64,000 nucleotides of DNA from Pelagibius sp. Alg239-R121 (GTDB lineage Bacteria; Pseudomonadota; Alphaproteobacteria; Kiloniellales; Kiloniellaceae), in the NCBI RefSeq assembly GCF_947331435.1, contig NZ_CAMZOF010000002.1, positions 1 through 64,000 on the forward strand, given 5' to 3'. The notes under the pieces were generated by a model. That model was not told the DNA's origin, did not search any database, and was given only the letters and a program-made list of their open reading frames with translations. Made by a program: the position numbers and the translations under genes. This document shows, piece after piece, positions 26,993 through 36,162 of the stretch. The number at the start of each line of letters is the position of its first letter. Position 1 is the stretch's first letter.

Positions 26993-27949
26993 CTACAAGT
27001 CTTCGGTCAGGAAAATATCGATCACATCGTCGATCGAGTTGTCGGTCACAAACCCAAGGGCGGTTGCTTCCGGCGTCTCGAAGGCCACAGGCCAGGTATC
27101 GACAATCTTCTGAACTGCGGGATCCAGTTCCCAGCTGATGAGGTTCGCGTCGCCGCCCTTTCGAATCAGAGCCTCAACCATTTCCTCCAGGCTGACGGTA
27201 AGGCCGGGCAGATTGAGCGTCCGCCAATTTCCGAGCTTTTCCAGATCAAGGTCTGCGCCGTGGATGAATGCGGAGACAATCGAGCGCGGAGACGTCAGCC
27301 AAACACCCACATCACGACGCACCGGACAGGTCATCTTTTGTCCGGACAGCGGCTCGCGCAGAATCGAACTGGCAAAGGAAGACGCGGCGCGGTTCGGACG
27401 GCCTGGACGCACAACGACCGTGGGGAGACGGAAGGCGATACCCTGAATAAAGCCCTTGCGCGCATAGTCATTCAACAGCAGTTCAGCGATCGCCTTCTGC
27501 GTCCCATATGATGTCAGAGGCCGGTTTGGCGTCTTGCCGGTGATGGCCCCGTCTTCCGGGCCGAAGGCCGCGACCGAGCTCGCAAACAAGACCTTCGGTC
27601 GCGTTCTCAGGCTGCGGCAACGCTCCAGGATCAAACGTGTCGCGTCGAGATTGACCCGCATGCCGAGGTCGAAGTTTTCCTCAGCCTCGCCACTGACCAC
27701 AGCCGCCAGGTGAAATACGACCGCCGTGTCCTCATCTATTACCGATTCCAGCACGTCCGGATCGGCCACATCTCCAATCACCGATCTGCAGCCTTCCGGT
27801 ACAATTCTGGCTTCGACGTGATCGAGCATGACGATCTCGTCGATGGCTACCTGATGCCCCGTCGCATCTGCACAGCTTCCCTTCTTGCTCAACGCTATGG
27901 CGAGCTTATTTCCAAGGAAGCCTGCGCCCCCGGTGATCAAGACTTTCAT
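26993..27949 (-). CDS. NAD-dependent epimerase/dehydratase, D-erythronate dehydrogenase-like
   Basis: The 318-residue extended short-chain dehydrogenase has the nucleotide-binding GGAGFLG at residues 7-13, DVADPDVLESV, the catalytic serine in FASSVAAFG and Y-x-x-x-K in SYGTQKA. The C-terminal half (RLPTVVVRPGRPNRAASSF) matches the DenD group, which oxidises D-erythronate at C2. I placed the start at ATG 27949, where the Rossmann motif begins as usual; the frame extends 19 codons upstream. No kinase or decarboxylase partner of the erythronate pathway is nearby, so the substrate is uncertain. Confidence 0.85.
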   Translation of the reverse strand: MKVLITGGAGFLGNKLAIALSKKGSCADATGHQVAIDEIVMLDHVEARIVPEGCRSVIGDVADPDVLESVIDEDTAVVFHLAAVVSGEAEENFDLGMRVNLDATRLILERCRSLRTRPKVLFASSVAAFGPEDGAITGKTPNRPLTSYGTQKAIAELLLNDYARKGFIQGIAFRLPTVVVRPGRPNRAASSFASSILREPLSGQKMTCPVRRDVGVWLTSPRSIVSAFIHGADLDLEKLGNWRTLNLPGLTVSLEEMVEALIRKGGDANLISWELDPAVQKIVDTWPVAFETPEATALGFVTDNSIDDVIDIFLTEDL

Positions 27950-28135
27950 TGTCAAATTTCTCTCCCGACCTGCAGCAACTGCCTTGCTCGTTCTTGCCTT
28001 CTTCAATCAAGAACGATGGCACTCTGGATACGCGGCGATCACCGCGCTTTCGGCAACGCTACAAAAGCCGTCCTGCCTTGTCACGCAGTAGGACCGCAGA
28101 GATCCGAGAAACGGGAGAGAAAGAGCCGGATGGGT

Positions 28136-28165
28136 AAAAAAACGCGGCCAAAAACTTCGGCCGCG
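28136..28165 (-). terminator. phasin gene terminator
   Basis: On the minus strand CGCGGCC (28165-28159) pairs with GGCCGCG (28149-28143) and is followed by seven T residues. It lies 40 bp after the phasin stop codon and separates that gene from the DenD-like gene downstream. Confidence 0.93.
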
Positions 28166-28205
28166 CCAAAAACTTATCTACAACGGTGTGGCAATCAGGA
28201 GCAGT

Positions 28206-28631
28206 TCAGCCTTTTTTTGCCGCACCGTTCCCTGCGCCGTTCCCTGCCTTCATCACCTGCTCAGTCTGTTCTTCGATCGGTGTCCAGCTTTCCTGCGTGA
28301 TTTCCGCGGCGATTCCGCTCAAGGTTCTGACTTCCTCAAAATACTCACGCATAGTCGACTGCATGAAGGTCGAGCAGATTTCGAAAGCCTCCACCGGCGA
28401 ACGGCAAGCCATGAAAGATTTCTGCGCTTCAACATCCTCGCCAATCCGCATACTCGCAAAACGGCTCAATTCTTCGTTAATCGTCGCAGCCCCCTTCATC
28501 ATGACATCGCTCATCTTCGTGAGGGTCTTAATGTTGGCTGTATTCATCTCCATGAAAGCTTCGGAGTTAAGGGGGATAAAGTTCGGTTCTTGAGGTTCGA
28601 CCGCCGACGCTTTGGTCTGCGCTGCGCACAT
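28206..28631 (-). CDS. phasin family protein
   Basis: The 141-residue, largely helical protein matches the phasin_2 pattern: an NTANIKTLTKMSDVMMKGAATINEELSRFA helix region, the motif SPVEAFEICSTFMQSTMREYFEEV and a small Gly/Ala/Asn tail ending in KK. Phasins coat polyhydroxyalkanoate granules and limit their size. No PHA synthase is in the window. It has its own terminator, so it is probably monocistronic. Confidence 0.9.
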   Translation of the reverse strand: MCAAQTKASAVEPQEPNFIPLNSEAFMEMNTANIKTLTKMSDVMMKGAATINEELSRFASMRIGEDVEAQKSFMACRSPVEAFEICSTFMQSTMREYFEEVRTLSGIAAEITQESWTPIEEQTEQVMKAGNGAGNGAAKKG

Positions 28632-28845
28632 AGAGAGTCTCCTTATATCTTAGCAAACGAGGTCACCGCTCAGTAAGGCTTCAAGGAGCCACTGCTGCGG
28701 CTTTCCACCGACATTAGAGCAAACGAAATCATCGCCCATGATATAAATCAATATCTCTCAAGCTCTTGACACAAAAAGATAATTAACAAGTGACCGAAAC
28801 TAAACCAGGGTGTGAATTGCCCCTCGAACAGCGTGCGTAAAACGA

Positions 28846-30945
28846 TCAGGTTCTCGGCGTCGTCGTGAACCCGATCTTGCGGTTTGTGGCTGGCTTGACG
28901 GCGACCTCCTGCTCGAGCAGACGCTGAATTTCGAACACCTTTGAAACACCATCAGGCGCTGCGGCTCTGAGGAACTTCAGTTTTTTGGCCACCACTGCAA
29001 AATCGCCGGGTGTCAGGCAGGCAATCCGTTCGATCGTTGCTGGCGCTTCTTCGCCAAAAAAGCTGCGGAACGCCGCCCTCACCTGCGGTGCAGTCATGAA
29101 ATCGAACTTGATCTTAAAGGTGAAGCGGCGCAGGGCGGCAGCATCGATCTGTGCAATTTGATTGGTCGTGCAGGCGAAAGGCTGCTGATGGCCTTCCATA
29201 GCCTGCAACAGTTCGTTGACCATCGAGACTTCCCAAGAGCGATTAGCACCGCTTCTACCCCACAGCAGCGAGTCGGCTTCGTCGATGATCAAAAAACGCT
29301 CGTCCTCCCTTGCTTCTGCGAAGGCTTCGGCAATCAATTGCTCGGTCTCGCCCACCCATTTGGAAAGCAGGTCCGATCCGCGTTTTTCGAGCACGTCGAG
29401 TCCCATCGTCTGCGCGAGATGACGGACAAAGGCACTTTTACCAGTGCCCGGTGCCCCGTGGCAGCAAAGTGAAAAATCGCGAGGTGTCGAGTGATGCGAC
29501 AGCGCCTGCTCCAAGCTTGCAAGTTCCAGGTCTGCATTAACCAGCTCTGGCTGGAAAACAGACGGTTTTTGCAAGATCGGGCGATACCCGCTGCTCCCAT
29601 CAACGAGTTTGCTCAATGACCCGACAACAAAATCGAGATCCGCCTCGCCCCCTCGCGCTACGGCGACGGAACGGGTTGCCGTATTGATAACACCCGGCCC
29701 GACCCGATGGCGCCGAGACAAAACCGACGGCGCATCGCGCTCTACGGAAACACCATGCAATTGCAGAGCTTTTTCCCACAAGCGTTTGCGCGTCGCCAGC
29801 GGCGGCACCTTGACTTCGACGATGCAGGACATCCGGCGCAAAAATGCCGGATCGAACTCCTGCACGCTATTTGCCGTCCAGAGAATCGGCACAGGGTTTT
29901 CCTCCAGCGTCCGGTTCAAGAAGACCTTGGAGCCGGCCCGGCGCATTCGGCTTCCGTCATAACCGGCACGGATGTCGTTTTGAAGAATATCCTCCATCTC
30001 GTCGAATAACAGAGCGGCCTCACCCCGGCGCATCGCGAGACGTTGGGCAAGCCGCAAATCGGCGAGGCGGCCGTAGCGGTCGGGCTCGTCGCCGTCTTCA
30101 TCGCACTCGCCGATAGCAAAAAGCGAAAGACCGGCGCTGGCCGCCAGGATCTTGCAGAGTTCGGTTTTGCCGGTGCCGGGCGGACCGTAAAGAAGGATGT
30201 TGATGCCCCGGCGGTTCGTGGAGGCAGCACCAGCCAAAAGATCGGCCATGAAATCGCGTTGTAATGCCAGGTGCTCAAAATCAGACCAGAGCAAATCCGA
30301 CCAAAGAGCATTGCCTAGTAAGGCTCGCTCGATCTCTTCAATACCGTCATTGGGTGGCAACAGCGCACGGCGCAAAGAATAGGGAACATAAAAGCAAAAC
30401 TGCGATGTGCCGGTGCCGGAACCTTCGATCAGTCCAAGCTTACGCAAGGCACCGCTACGCAGGCAGCGCCACACCTCTGTTTGACTTTTCCCGATGGCGA
30501 CCGCAATGACGCCGGCGCTGTCAATCATGCGGGTTGCAACCAGGTGATCGCACAGCATGTCAAATGCTCCTTCGCATCCGCACTGAAAGACAAAGGCAAG
30601 GATTTCGCGCTCTAGCGGCTCCAAAGTCATCGCATCGGAAAAAGCCTGCAGATTTGAAGCAGGAATCCTGATTGAATCCACCGTACCCCGTTCTGCCTTT
30701 GCAAGCGCATCGCACAGCTGCGCCCAAGCCCTGGGAGACAATGGTTTGTCTTCAGATTTGGCTTTACGCCGTTTTCCCGATGCCGTTTTCACCGTGGTGA
30801 CCTTCAGGAATTCGACACCCGTAAGTCCTGACCGATGACGCAGCCAACGCGCAAGGACAAGACCGGCCTGTGAATCCGGCTCGAAGGCAGCCATGAGTCT
30901 TGCAACGTAACCGGCGATCTGGCCGGATGATTTATAGCTTTCCAT
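28846..30945 (-). CDS. two-module AAA+ ATPase of unknown role
   Basis: The 699-residue protein has an alpha-helical N-terminal region (about 1-220) and then two AAA+ modules. The first has Walker A GPPGTGKTE (about 256-263) and Walker B LLFDEMEDI. The second has GAPGTGKSA (about 499-506) and Walker B LIIDEADSLL. The second module resembles the FtsH/Cdc48-like classic AAA group, with WVGETEQLIAEAF. No protease, signal peptide or membrane segment is visible, so it is probably a cytosolic remodelling ATPase. Orthologues appear as lone genes in proteobacteria as far as I know, with no assigned function. A possible 21-codon frame lies upstream on the same strand. Confidence 0.85.
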   Translation of the reverse strand: MESYKSSGQIAGYVARLMAAFEPDSQAGLVLARWLRHRSGLTGVEFLKVTTVKTASGKRRKAKSEDKPLSPRAWAQLCDALAKAERGTVDSIRIPASNLQAFSDAMTLEPLEREILAFVFQCGCEGAFDMLCDHLVATRMIDSAGVIAVAIGKSQTEVWRCLRSGALRKLGLIEGSGTGTSQFCFYVPYSLRRALLPPNDGIEEIERALLGNALWSDLLWSDFEHLALQRDFMADLLAGAASTNRRGINILLYGPPGTGKTELCKILAASAGLSLFAIGECDEDGDEPDRYGRLADLRLAQRLAMRRGEAALLFDEMEDILQNDIRAGYDGSRMRRAGSKVFLNRTLEENPVPILWTANSVQEFDPAFLRRMSCIVEVKVPPLATRKRLWEKALQLHGVSVERDAPSVLSRRHRVGPGVINTATRSVAVARGGEADLDFVVGSLSKLVDGSSGYRPILQKPSVFQPELVNADLELASLEQALSHHSTPRDFSLCCHGAPGTGKSAFVRHLAQTMGLDVLEKRGSDLLSKWVGETEQLIAEAFAEAREDERFLIIDEADSLLWGRSGANRSWEVSMVNELLQAMEGHQQPFACTTNQIAQIDAAALRRFTFKIKFDFMTAPQVRAAFRSFFGEEAPATIERIACLTPGDFAVVAKKLKFLRAAAPDGVSKVFEIQRLLEQEVAVKPATNRKIGFTTTPRT

Positions 30946-31455
30946 TTTTGTTCAATCTGGTCTGGTGCCGCCAGCGCCGGGCAACCGGAATCGCGCACAG
31001 AAACGCGCAGGATCCGGTGTTGCAAAAGCAGCAGCTTTTTGTTTTTACGAAGGCTGCACAAGCGGAGGCAACTATGCCTCGAGACGCAGCTTATCCGTCT
31101 GGTTCAGGTGTTTGTTATGTCGATAGGCCAGTCTCTGTTCACCGGCCGGGAGCGCTGCTAACGCGCTAGGCAGGCGAACCAGTCGAGATCTGGCGCGATA
31201 TCAAGATCGCGGAACATTTTCATGTTGTCTCTCTCTAGCTCAAAAGCGTCTGTTCAAAGGCGTCAATACCGACGCGACGGAGGCGGTATGTAACAAAACG
31301 CATCAAAAATATCAAGCTTCAATGCTTCCGAAAGTTGAAACAACGCAGAAATATTGTCCCCTCACTTGATTTCATTTGTATCCGCATGAAACTTCCTTTA
31401 GGCCGGGAAATACCATAAACTGCGGCTCTTGGGGTTTCAGAAGGGGCTCAACCCA
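30946..31455. other. divergent intergenic region, AAA+ gene to radical SAM gene
   Basis: These 510 bp should contain the promoters of both divergent genes. A small hairpin AAAAGC / GCTTTT followed by TGTTTTT lies at 31024-31046 on the plus strand, but no upstream gene would use it. A 21-codon minus-strand frame with a purine-rich leader is listed separately. No other structure stands out. Confidence 0.4.
31158..31223 (-). CDS. possible 21-residue leader peptide
   Basis: An ATG at 31223 preceded by GAGAGAG opens a 21-codon frame beginning MKMFRDLDIA and ending FACLAR, with TAG at 31158-31160. It lies 212 bp upstream of the AAA+ ATPase on the same strand and about 230 bp from the divergent radical SAM gene. 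Composition is acidic with one Cys and one Trp near the end. A short frame of this length can occur by chance; it may be a leader peptide or nothing. I do not recognise a family. Confidence 0.25.
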   Translation of the reverse strand: MKMFRDLDIAPDLDWFACLAR

Positions 31456-33249
31456 GTGAACAGGTCGGACAAAAAGCAAAAGTTCTTTGTAGAGTTGATC
31501 AAACCGTCGCACTACGACGACGACGGTTATGTTATCCAATGGCTGAAAGCCTGGATCCCCTCCAACACGCTCTCGAGTATCTACGGAATCTCCATGGATC
31601 TCATCGAGCGGCGCGCCTTGGGTGACGACGTCGATGTTGTCCTCAATGCCTATGACGAGACCAACACGATCATCCCGATCAAGGACATCATCCGGCGTCA
31701 AACCAGCGAAGGCGCCAAGGGGGTTGTCTGTCTGGTCGGTGTGCAGTCCAACCAGTTCCCCCGCGCAATGGACATGGCCCGGCAGTTTCGGGCGAAGGGT
31801 CTCCAGGTCGCGATTGGCGGTTTTCATCCCAGCGGCTGCCTCTCCATGCTACCCGAGTTACCGCCGGATCTGCAGGAAGCCGTGGACATCGGCATTACGC
31901 TTTATGCCGGCGAGTCCGAAGGCCGACTGCAGGACTTCTATCTCGACGCCCTGAACGGCGACATGAAGTCGATCTACAATTACATGAGTGATCTGCCGGG
32001 CATAGACGACGAACCGACGCCTTTCCTGCCGGAAAAGATGGTACGCAAGTACGGCGCCTCCATCGCCTGTTTCGATGCCGGCCGTGGCTGCCCCTTCCAG
32101 TGCAGCTTCTGCACCATCATCAACGTACAGGGCCGCAAGTCGCGGTTCCGCGAGGCCGACGACGTCGAACGGCTGGTACGCGCCAACATGAAGCAAGGCA
32201 TTTACCGCTACTTCATCACGGACGATAACTTCGCGCGCAACAAAAACTGGGAAGCGATATTCGATCGGCTCGGCGATCTGAAGGAAGAGTTGGGACTACC
32301 CTTTTCGATCACCATCCAGGTCGACACCCTCTGCCACAAGATCAAGAACTTCATCCCCAAGGCCAAGCGTGCGGGTGTTTCGCGAGTCTTCATCGGCATG
32401 GAGAACATCAATCCGGACAACCTGATGCACGCCAAGAAGCGGCAGAACCGGATTACCGAATACCGCACCATGCTGCAGATGTGGCGTAACCAACAGATCA
32501 TCACCTTCGCGGGCTACATCCTGGGTTTCCCCGCCGACACACCGGAAAAGATCGCGAACGACATCGAGATCATCAAGCGAGAGCTGCCGGTCGATATTCT
32601 GGAATTCTTCTGCCTGACACCCCTGCCCGGTTCCGAGGATCATCAGAACCTCTACAAGCAGGGCATCCCCATGGACCCTGACATGAACATCTACGACCTG
32701 GAGCACGTCTGCACCGGGCACGCGATGATGTCCAAGGATGAATGGCAGGGGATCTACAACAAAGCCTGGGAGCTCTATTACTCCGACGACCATGTCGCGA
32801 CCATGATGAAGCGCATGGTGGTCAGCGGCAACAAGCCGGAGCGCATCTGGATGCATACACTGCAGTTCGCCGGCTGTATCCGTTTTGAAAAAGTTCACCC
32901 GCTCCAGGGTGGTTACTTCCGGCGCAAGGTCCGGACTCAGCGCCGCTCTGGTCTGCCGATCGAAAGCCCGTTTGTGTTCTATCCCAAACGAATTTGGGAT
33001 GTGATCACCACCTACGGTCCCTTCGCCGCCTATACGCTGAAGCTGTTTCTGCTGGCCAAGAAGATCAAACGCGATCCTGCAACCCAGTCTTATATGGATC
33101 TTGCGCTGACCCCGGTGGATGAGCACGGCGAAGACGAACATCTGGAGATGTTCGAGTTGAGCGAATCAGCCAAAGCTGCCGTGGCGAAGGCCCATCGGGA
33201 AACCGAAGCCCGCGAAAGCCGGGCGCAGCAGGTGACTGCCGCCGAGTAG
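31456..33249 (+). CDS. B12-binding-domain radical SAM protein
   Basis: The 597-residue enzyme has an N-terminal cobalamin-binding-like Rossmann region (about 60-160, including AIGGFHPSG). The radical SAM core follows, with the [4Fe-4S] cysteines in CPFQCSFC (C-x-x-x-C-x-x-C, about 212-219) and the usual GMENINP and GYILGFPADTPE strands. The C-terminal 150 residues are family-specific. Such class B proteins catalyse methylations or other radical rearrangements; hopanoid, bacteriochlorophyll and unknown pathways all use relatives. GTG at 31456 has AAGGGG nine bases upstream; TTG at 31429 is an alternative. It is convergent with oppF, and no pathway partner is adjacent. Confidence 0.88.
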   Translation: MNRSDKKQKFFVELIKPSHYDDDGYVIQWLKAWIPSNTLSSIYGISMDLIERRALGDDVDVVLNAYDETNTIIPIKDIIRRQTSEGAKGVVCLVGVQSNQFPRAMDMARQFRAKGLQVAIGGFHPSGCLSMLPELPPDLQEAVDIGITLYAGESEGRLQDFYLDALNGDMKSIYNYMSDLPGIDDEPTPFLPEKMVRKYGASIACFDAGRGCPFQCSFCTIINVQGRKSRFREADDVERLVRANMKQGIYRYFITDDNFARNKNWEAIFDRLGDLKEELGLPFSITIQVDTLCHKIKNFIPKAKRAGVSRVFIGMENINPDNLMHAKKRQNRITEYRTMLQMWRNQQIITFAGYILGFPADTPEKIANDIEIIKRELPVDILEFFCLTPLPGSEDHQNLYKQGIPMDPDMNIYDLEHVCTGHAMMSKDEWQGIYNKAWELYYSDDHVATMMKRMVVSGNKPERIWMHTLQFAGCIRFEKVHPLQGGYFRRKVRTQRRSGLPIESPFVFYPKRIWDVITTYGPFAAYTLKLFLLAKKIKRDPATQSYMDLALTPVDEHGEDEHLEMFELSESAKAAVAKAHRETEARESRAQQVTAAE

Positions 33250-33271
33250 CGGCTCAGAAGCCTCCCAAAAT

Positions 33272-34258
33272 TTACGAACCGCCTGCGACGACCTCGCAGG
33301 CGATTTCGTGTCCGGGAGCAACGGATTCCAGTTCCTGCACCCGCGTCGCACAACGCGCCTCGGCAAGCGGACAACGCGTCCGGAAGGCACAGCCGGACGG
33401 CGGATCCAGCGGCGAGGGCGGATCGCCATGCAGCACGATCCTTTGGCGTGCCCGCGCCGTCTTGGGGTCGGGCACAGGTGCCGCGGACAGCAGAGCCCTG
33501 GTGTAGGGATGTTTGGGATCGGAGAAGAGCGCAGCCTTGTCGGCCAATTCCACGACCCGCCCCAGATAGAGCACCATGATTCGGTCTGATATCAGTCGCA
33601 TGATAGAGAGGTCATGGCTGATGAAAATCATGGTCAGCCCGAACTTATGCTTGAGATCCTGCAGCAGATTAATGATCTGGGCCTGGATCGAAACATCCAG
33701 GGCCGAAACAGGCTCGTCGCAAACCACCAACTTCGGGCGCGTGATAATGGCCCGCGCGATACCGATGCGCTGCGCCTGTCCTCCCGAGAACTCATGGGGG
33801 TAACGGTTGAGCATGTCGCCGGCGAGGCCGACCGTATCCATCACCTCGAGCACCCTGGCCCGGCGATCTGCTTTGGATAGCGCAGCTTCGAAAACCGTCA
33901 GGGGTTCGGCGATGATATCACCAATCGTCATGCGTGGATCCAGCGACGCGATGGGATCCTGGAAGATCATCTGCATGTCGCGGCGTTTCTGGCGCATCTC
34001 TTCCGATGAAAGGCCGACGATATCCTTGCCCTGCCAGACGACCCGTCCCGCAGTTGGTTCGATCAACCGCAGGAGACTGCGTCCAAGCGTGGACTTGCCG
34101 CAACCGGACTCGCCGACCACACCCAGGGTTTCGCCTTCCTGGATCGAGAAACTGATATCGGCAACGGCCCGCAGGGCCCGTTTCGGCTGAAACAGTCCCG
34201 TCCCGGAAACCGAAAATTCGGTCCTGATATCCTGAACCTCGAGAAGTGGCGGACTCAT
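33272..34258 (-). CDS. oppF: oligopeptide ABC transporter ATP-binding protein OppF-like
   Basis: The 328-residue ATPase powers peptide import together with the OppD-like subunit. Walker A is GESGCGKST (about 47-55), the signature is FSGGQAQRIGIARA, Walker B is VVCDEPVSALD and the H-loop is FISHD. The C-terminal oligo_HPY region contains DPPSGCAFRTRCP, whose cysteines may hold an iron-sulfur cluster as in other peptide ATPases. Its start overlaps the end of oppD by 4 bp (ATGA). It is the last gene of the leftward operon. Confidence 0.93.
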   Translation of the reverse strand: MSPPLLEVQDIRTEFSVSGTGLFQPKRALRAVADISFSIQEGETLGVVGESGCGKSTLGRSLLRLIEPTAGRVVWQGKDIVGLSSEEMRQKRRDMQMIFQDPIASLDPRMTIGDIIAEPLTVFEAALSKADRRARVLEVMDTVGLAGDMLNRYPHEFSGGQAQRIGIARAIITRPKLVVCDEPVSALDVSIQAQIINLLQDLKHKFGLTMIFISHDLSIMRLISDRIMVLYLGRVVELADKAALFSDPKHPYTRALLSAAPVPDPKTARARQRIVLHGDPPSPLDPPSGCAFRTRCPLAEARCATRVQELESVAPGHEIACEVVAGGS

Positions 34259-35238
34259 GCCGGCTCCCTTTCCTCGGCCCGCACCAGCAGGCAGGCACAG
34301 GTGCGCTTTTCCGCGATGCCTTTGAGCGGTGGCCGTATTTCACGGCATTGCTGTTCCGCGACAGAGCAACGCGCCGCGAAGGCGCAGCCTTTGGGCAGGC
34401 GCTGCAAATTTGGTGGACGGCCAGGAATTGGCTCCAGGTTCTCCAGATCGGTGTCGATCCGGGGTGTGGACGCCAGCAGGGCTTTTGTATAGGGGTGCTT
34501 CGGATTCTCAAAAAGGTCGTCGACCGGCGCCTCTTCAACCACACAACCGGCGTACATAACGAAGACCCGGTCGGCGAGCCCGGCAACGACCCCAAGATCG
34601 TGGGAGATCAACACAAGGGCTGTGTTGAAGCGTTTTTTTAAATCGGCAAAGAGCTCCAGTATCTGCGCTTGGATGGTCACGTCAAGCGCGGTAGTCGGCT
34701 CGTCCGCGACCAGTAGTTTCGGTTCGCAAAGCAGGGCCATGGCGATCATCACACGCTGACGCATGCCGCCTGAAAGCTCGTGCGGATACATACGGAAGCG
34801 CCGCTTCGGGTCCGGAATGCCGACAGATTCCAGCATGGCAATCGCCCGCTTGTCGGCTTCCGCCCGCGTGCAGCCCTGATGCACTTCCAGGGTTTCGGTC
34901 AGCTGTCGCGAGATCTTCAGCGAGGGGTTCAAACCGGTCATGGGGTCCTGGAACACCATGGAGATATCCCGACCGCGGTAGATGTCCAACTCACGCGCGC
35001 TCATGGTCAGGAGGTCCCGGCCTTCGAGAGTAGCTTTACCCGATGCCCTTCCGTTTTTCGACAACAATCCCATTACGGAGAGAAAGGTCTGACTCTTGCC
35101 CGAGCCGGACTCACCGACAATGGCGACCGTCTCTCCGGCCGCAATTTCCAGGTTCAATCCGGAAACGGCCTGAACTTCTCCATCCGGCGTATCGAAACGC
35201 ACAGTGAGACCTTCGGTTTTGAAGATGTTTTCCGTCAT
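34255..35238 (-). CDS. oppD: oligopeptide ABC transporter ATP-binding protein OppD-like
   Basis: The 327-residue ATPase has Walker [10 protein letters not shown] (about 39-47), signature [14 protein letters not shown], Walker [12 protein letters not shown] and H-loop LISHD. The C-terminal [10 protein letters not shown] and [12 protein letters not shown] segment marks the peptide subfamily. It overlaps oppF by 4 bp and follows oppC with a 3-bp gap, so the permease and ATPase genes are tightly coupled. Confidence 0.94.
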   Translation of the reverse strand: MTENIFKTEGLTVRFDTPDGEVQAVSGLNLEIAAGETVAIVGESGSGKSQTFLSVMGLLSKNGRASGKATLEGRDLLTMSARELDIYRGRDISMVFQDPMTGLNPSLKISRQLTETLEVHQGCTRAEADKRAIAMLESVGIPDPKRRFRMYPHELSGGMRQRVMIAMALLCEPKLLVADEPTTALDVTIQAQILELFADLKKRFNTALVLISHDLGVVAGLADRVFVMYAGCVVEEAPVDDLFENPKHPYTKALLASTPRIDTDLENLEPIPGRPPNLQRLPKGCAFAARCSVAEQQCREIRPPLKGIAEKRTCACLLVRAEEREPA

Positions 35239-35241
35239 TGC

Positions 35242-36162
35242 TCAAACATCCTTCGGATCGAAAGCATCGCGCAGGCCGTCGCCGATAAAGCTCAGACTCA
35301 ACAGCATGGCGACAAGAAAGCTCGCCGGAAACCCTAACAGCCAAGGCATGACCTCCATCACGTCGGCACCTTCGGCGATCAGGGTGCCGAGCGAAGTCAG
35401 GGGCTCCTGCACCCCAAAACCTAGATAGGAGAGGAAACTCTCGGTCACGATGATCTCCGGCACGGTCAGCGTGGCAAAGATCACCACCGGCCCGACAAGG
35501 TTAGGCGCGATGTGACGCCGGATGATTTGGAAGGGTTTCAGCCCGGCCGCCCGCGCCGCCTCGATAAACTCCCGCTCGCGCAAGGAGAGCGTCTGGCCAC
35601 GTACGATCCGTGCCATGGTCAGCCATTCGACCGCCCCGATCCCGACGAACAGCAGGATCACGTTGCGTCCGAAAATCACCATCAGCAAAATGACAAAAAG
35701 GATGTAGGGCAGTGCGTACATGATATCGACAAACCGCATCATGATCGCGTCGGTTCGCCCACCGAGATAGCCGGCAATCGACCCGTAGGTCACGCCGATC
35801 ACGATCGAAACCAGAGTCGCCACCAGGGCAACCATCAAGGAGACACGCGTGCCGTAGAGCGTACGCGCAAGCATATCCCGGCCGTTCTGGTCGGTGCCGA
35901 AGTAATGCCCGCTGGCGAAATCGGGTGGCAACCTGAAAGCCGCCCAGTCCGGATCCTCGTAACCATAGGGCAGGAAAAACGGTCCTATCAACGCCACCAC
36001 AACCAAGCCCAGCATCACGAAGACCGAAACCAATGCCGCCTTGTTGCGGCGAAAGCGACGCATGGCATCCTGGGTCAAGCTTCGCCCCTTAGGCGCAAAG
36101 CCATCCTCGTGCTGAGGCTCCAGAGCGTCGACGAGCGCATCACGCTTTTCAGAACCCAGCAT
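35242..36162 (-). CDS. oppC: oligopeptide ABC transporter permease OppC-like
   Basis: The 306-residue inner-membrane permease has an N-terminal cytoplasmic extension, one early membrane helix (LVSVFVMLGLVVVALIGPFF), a periplasmic loop (YFGTDQNGRDMLAR, typical of OppC/DppC) and five further helices. The ATPase-coupling EAA loop reads EAARAAGLKPFQIIRRHIAPN. It shares one base with oppB. Confidence 0.95.
   Translation of the reverse strand: MLGSEKRDALVDALEPQHEDGFAPKGRSLTQDAMRRFRRNKAALVSVFVMLGLVVVALIGPFFLPYGYEDPDWAAFRLPPDFASGHYFGTDQNGRDMLARTLYGTRVSLMVALVATLVSIVIGVTYGSIAGYLGGRTDAIMMRFVDIMYALPYILFVILLMVIFGRNVILLFVGIGAVEWLTMARIVRGQTLSLREREFIEAARAAGLKPFQIIRRHIAPNLVGPVVIFATLTVPEIIVTESFLSYLGFGVQEPLTSLGTLIAEGADVMEVMPWLLGFPASFLVAMLLSLSFIGDGLRDAFDPKDV

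Noticed and set aside
31024-31046. Plus-strand hairpin with T-run as a terminator
   Set aside because: No plus-strand gene ends upstream of it, since the AAA+ gene runs the other way.
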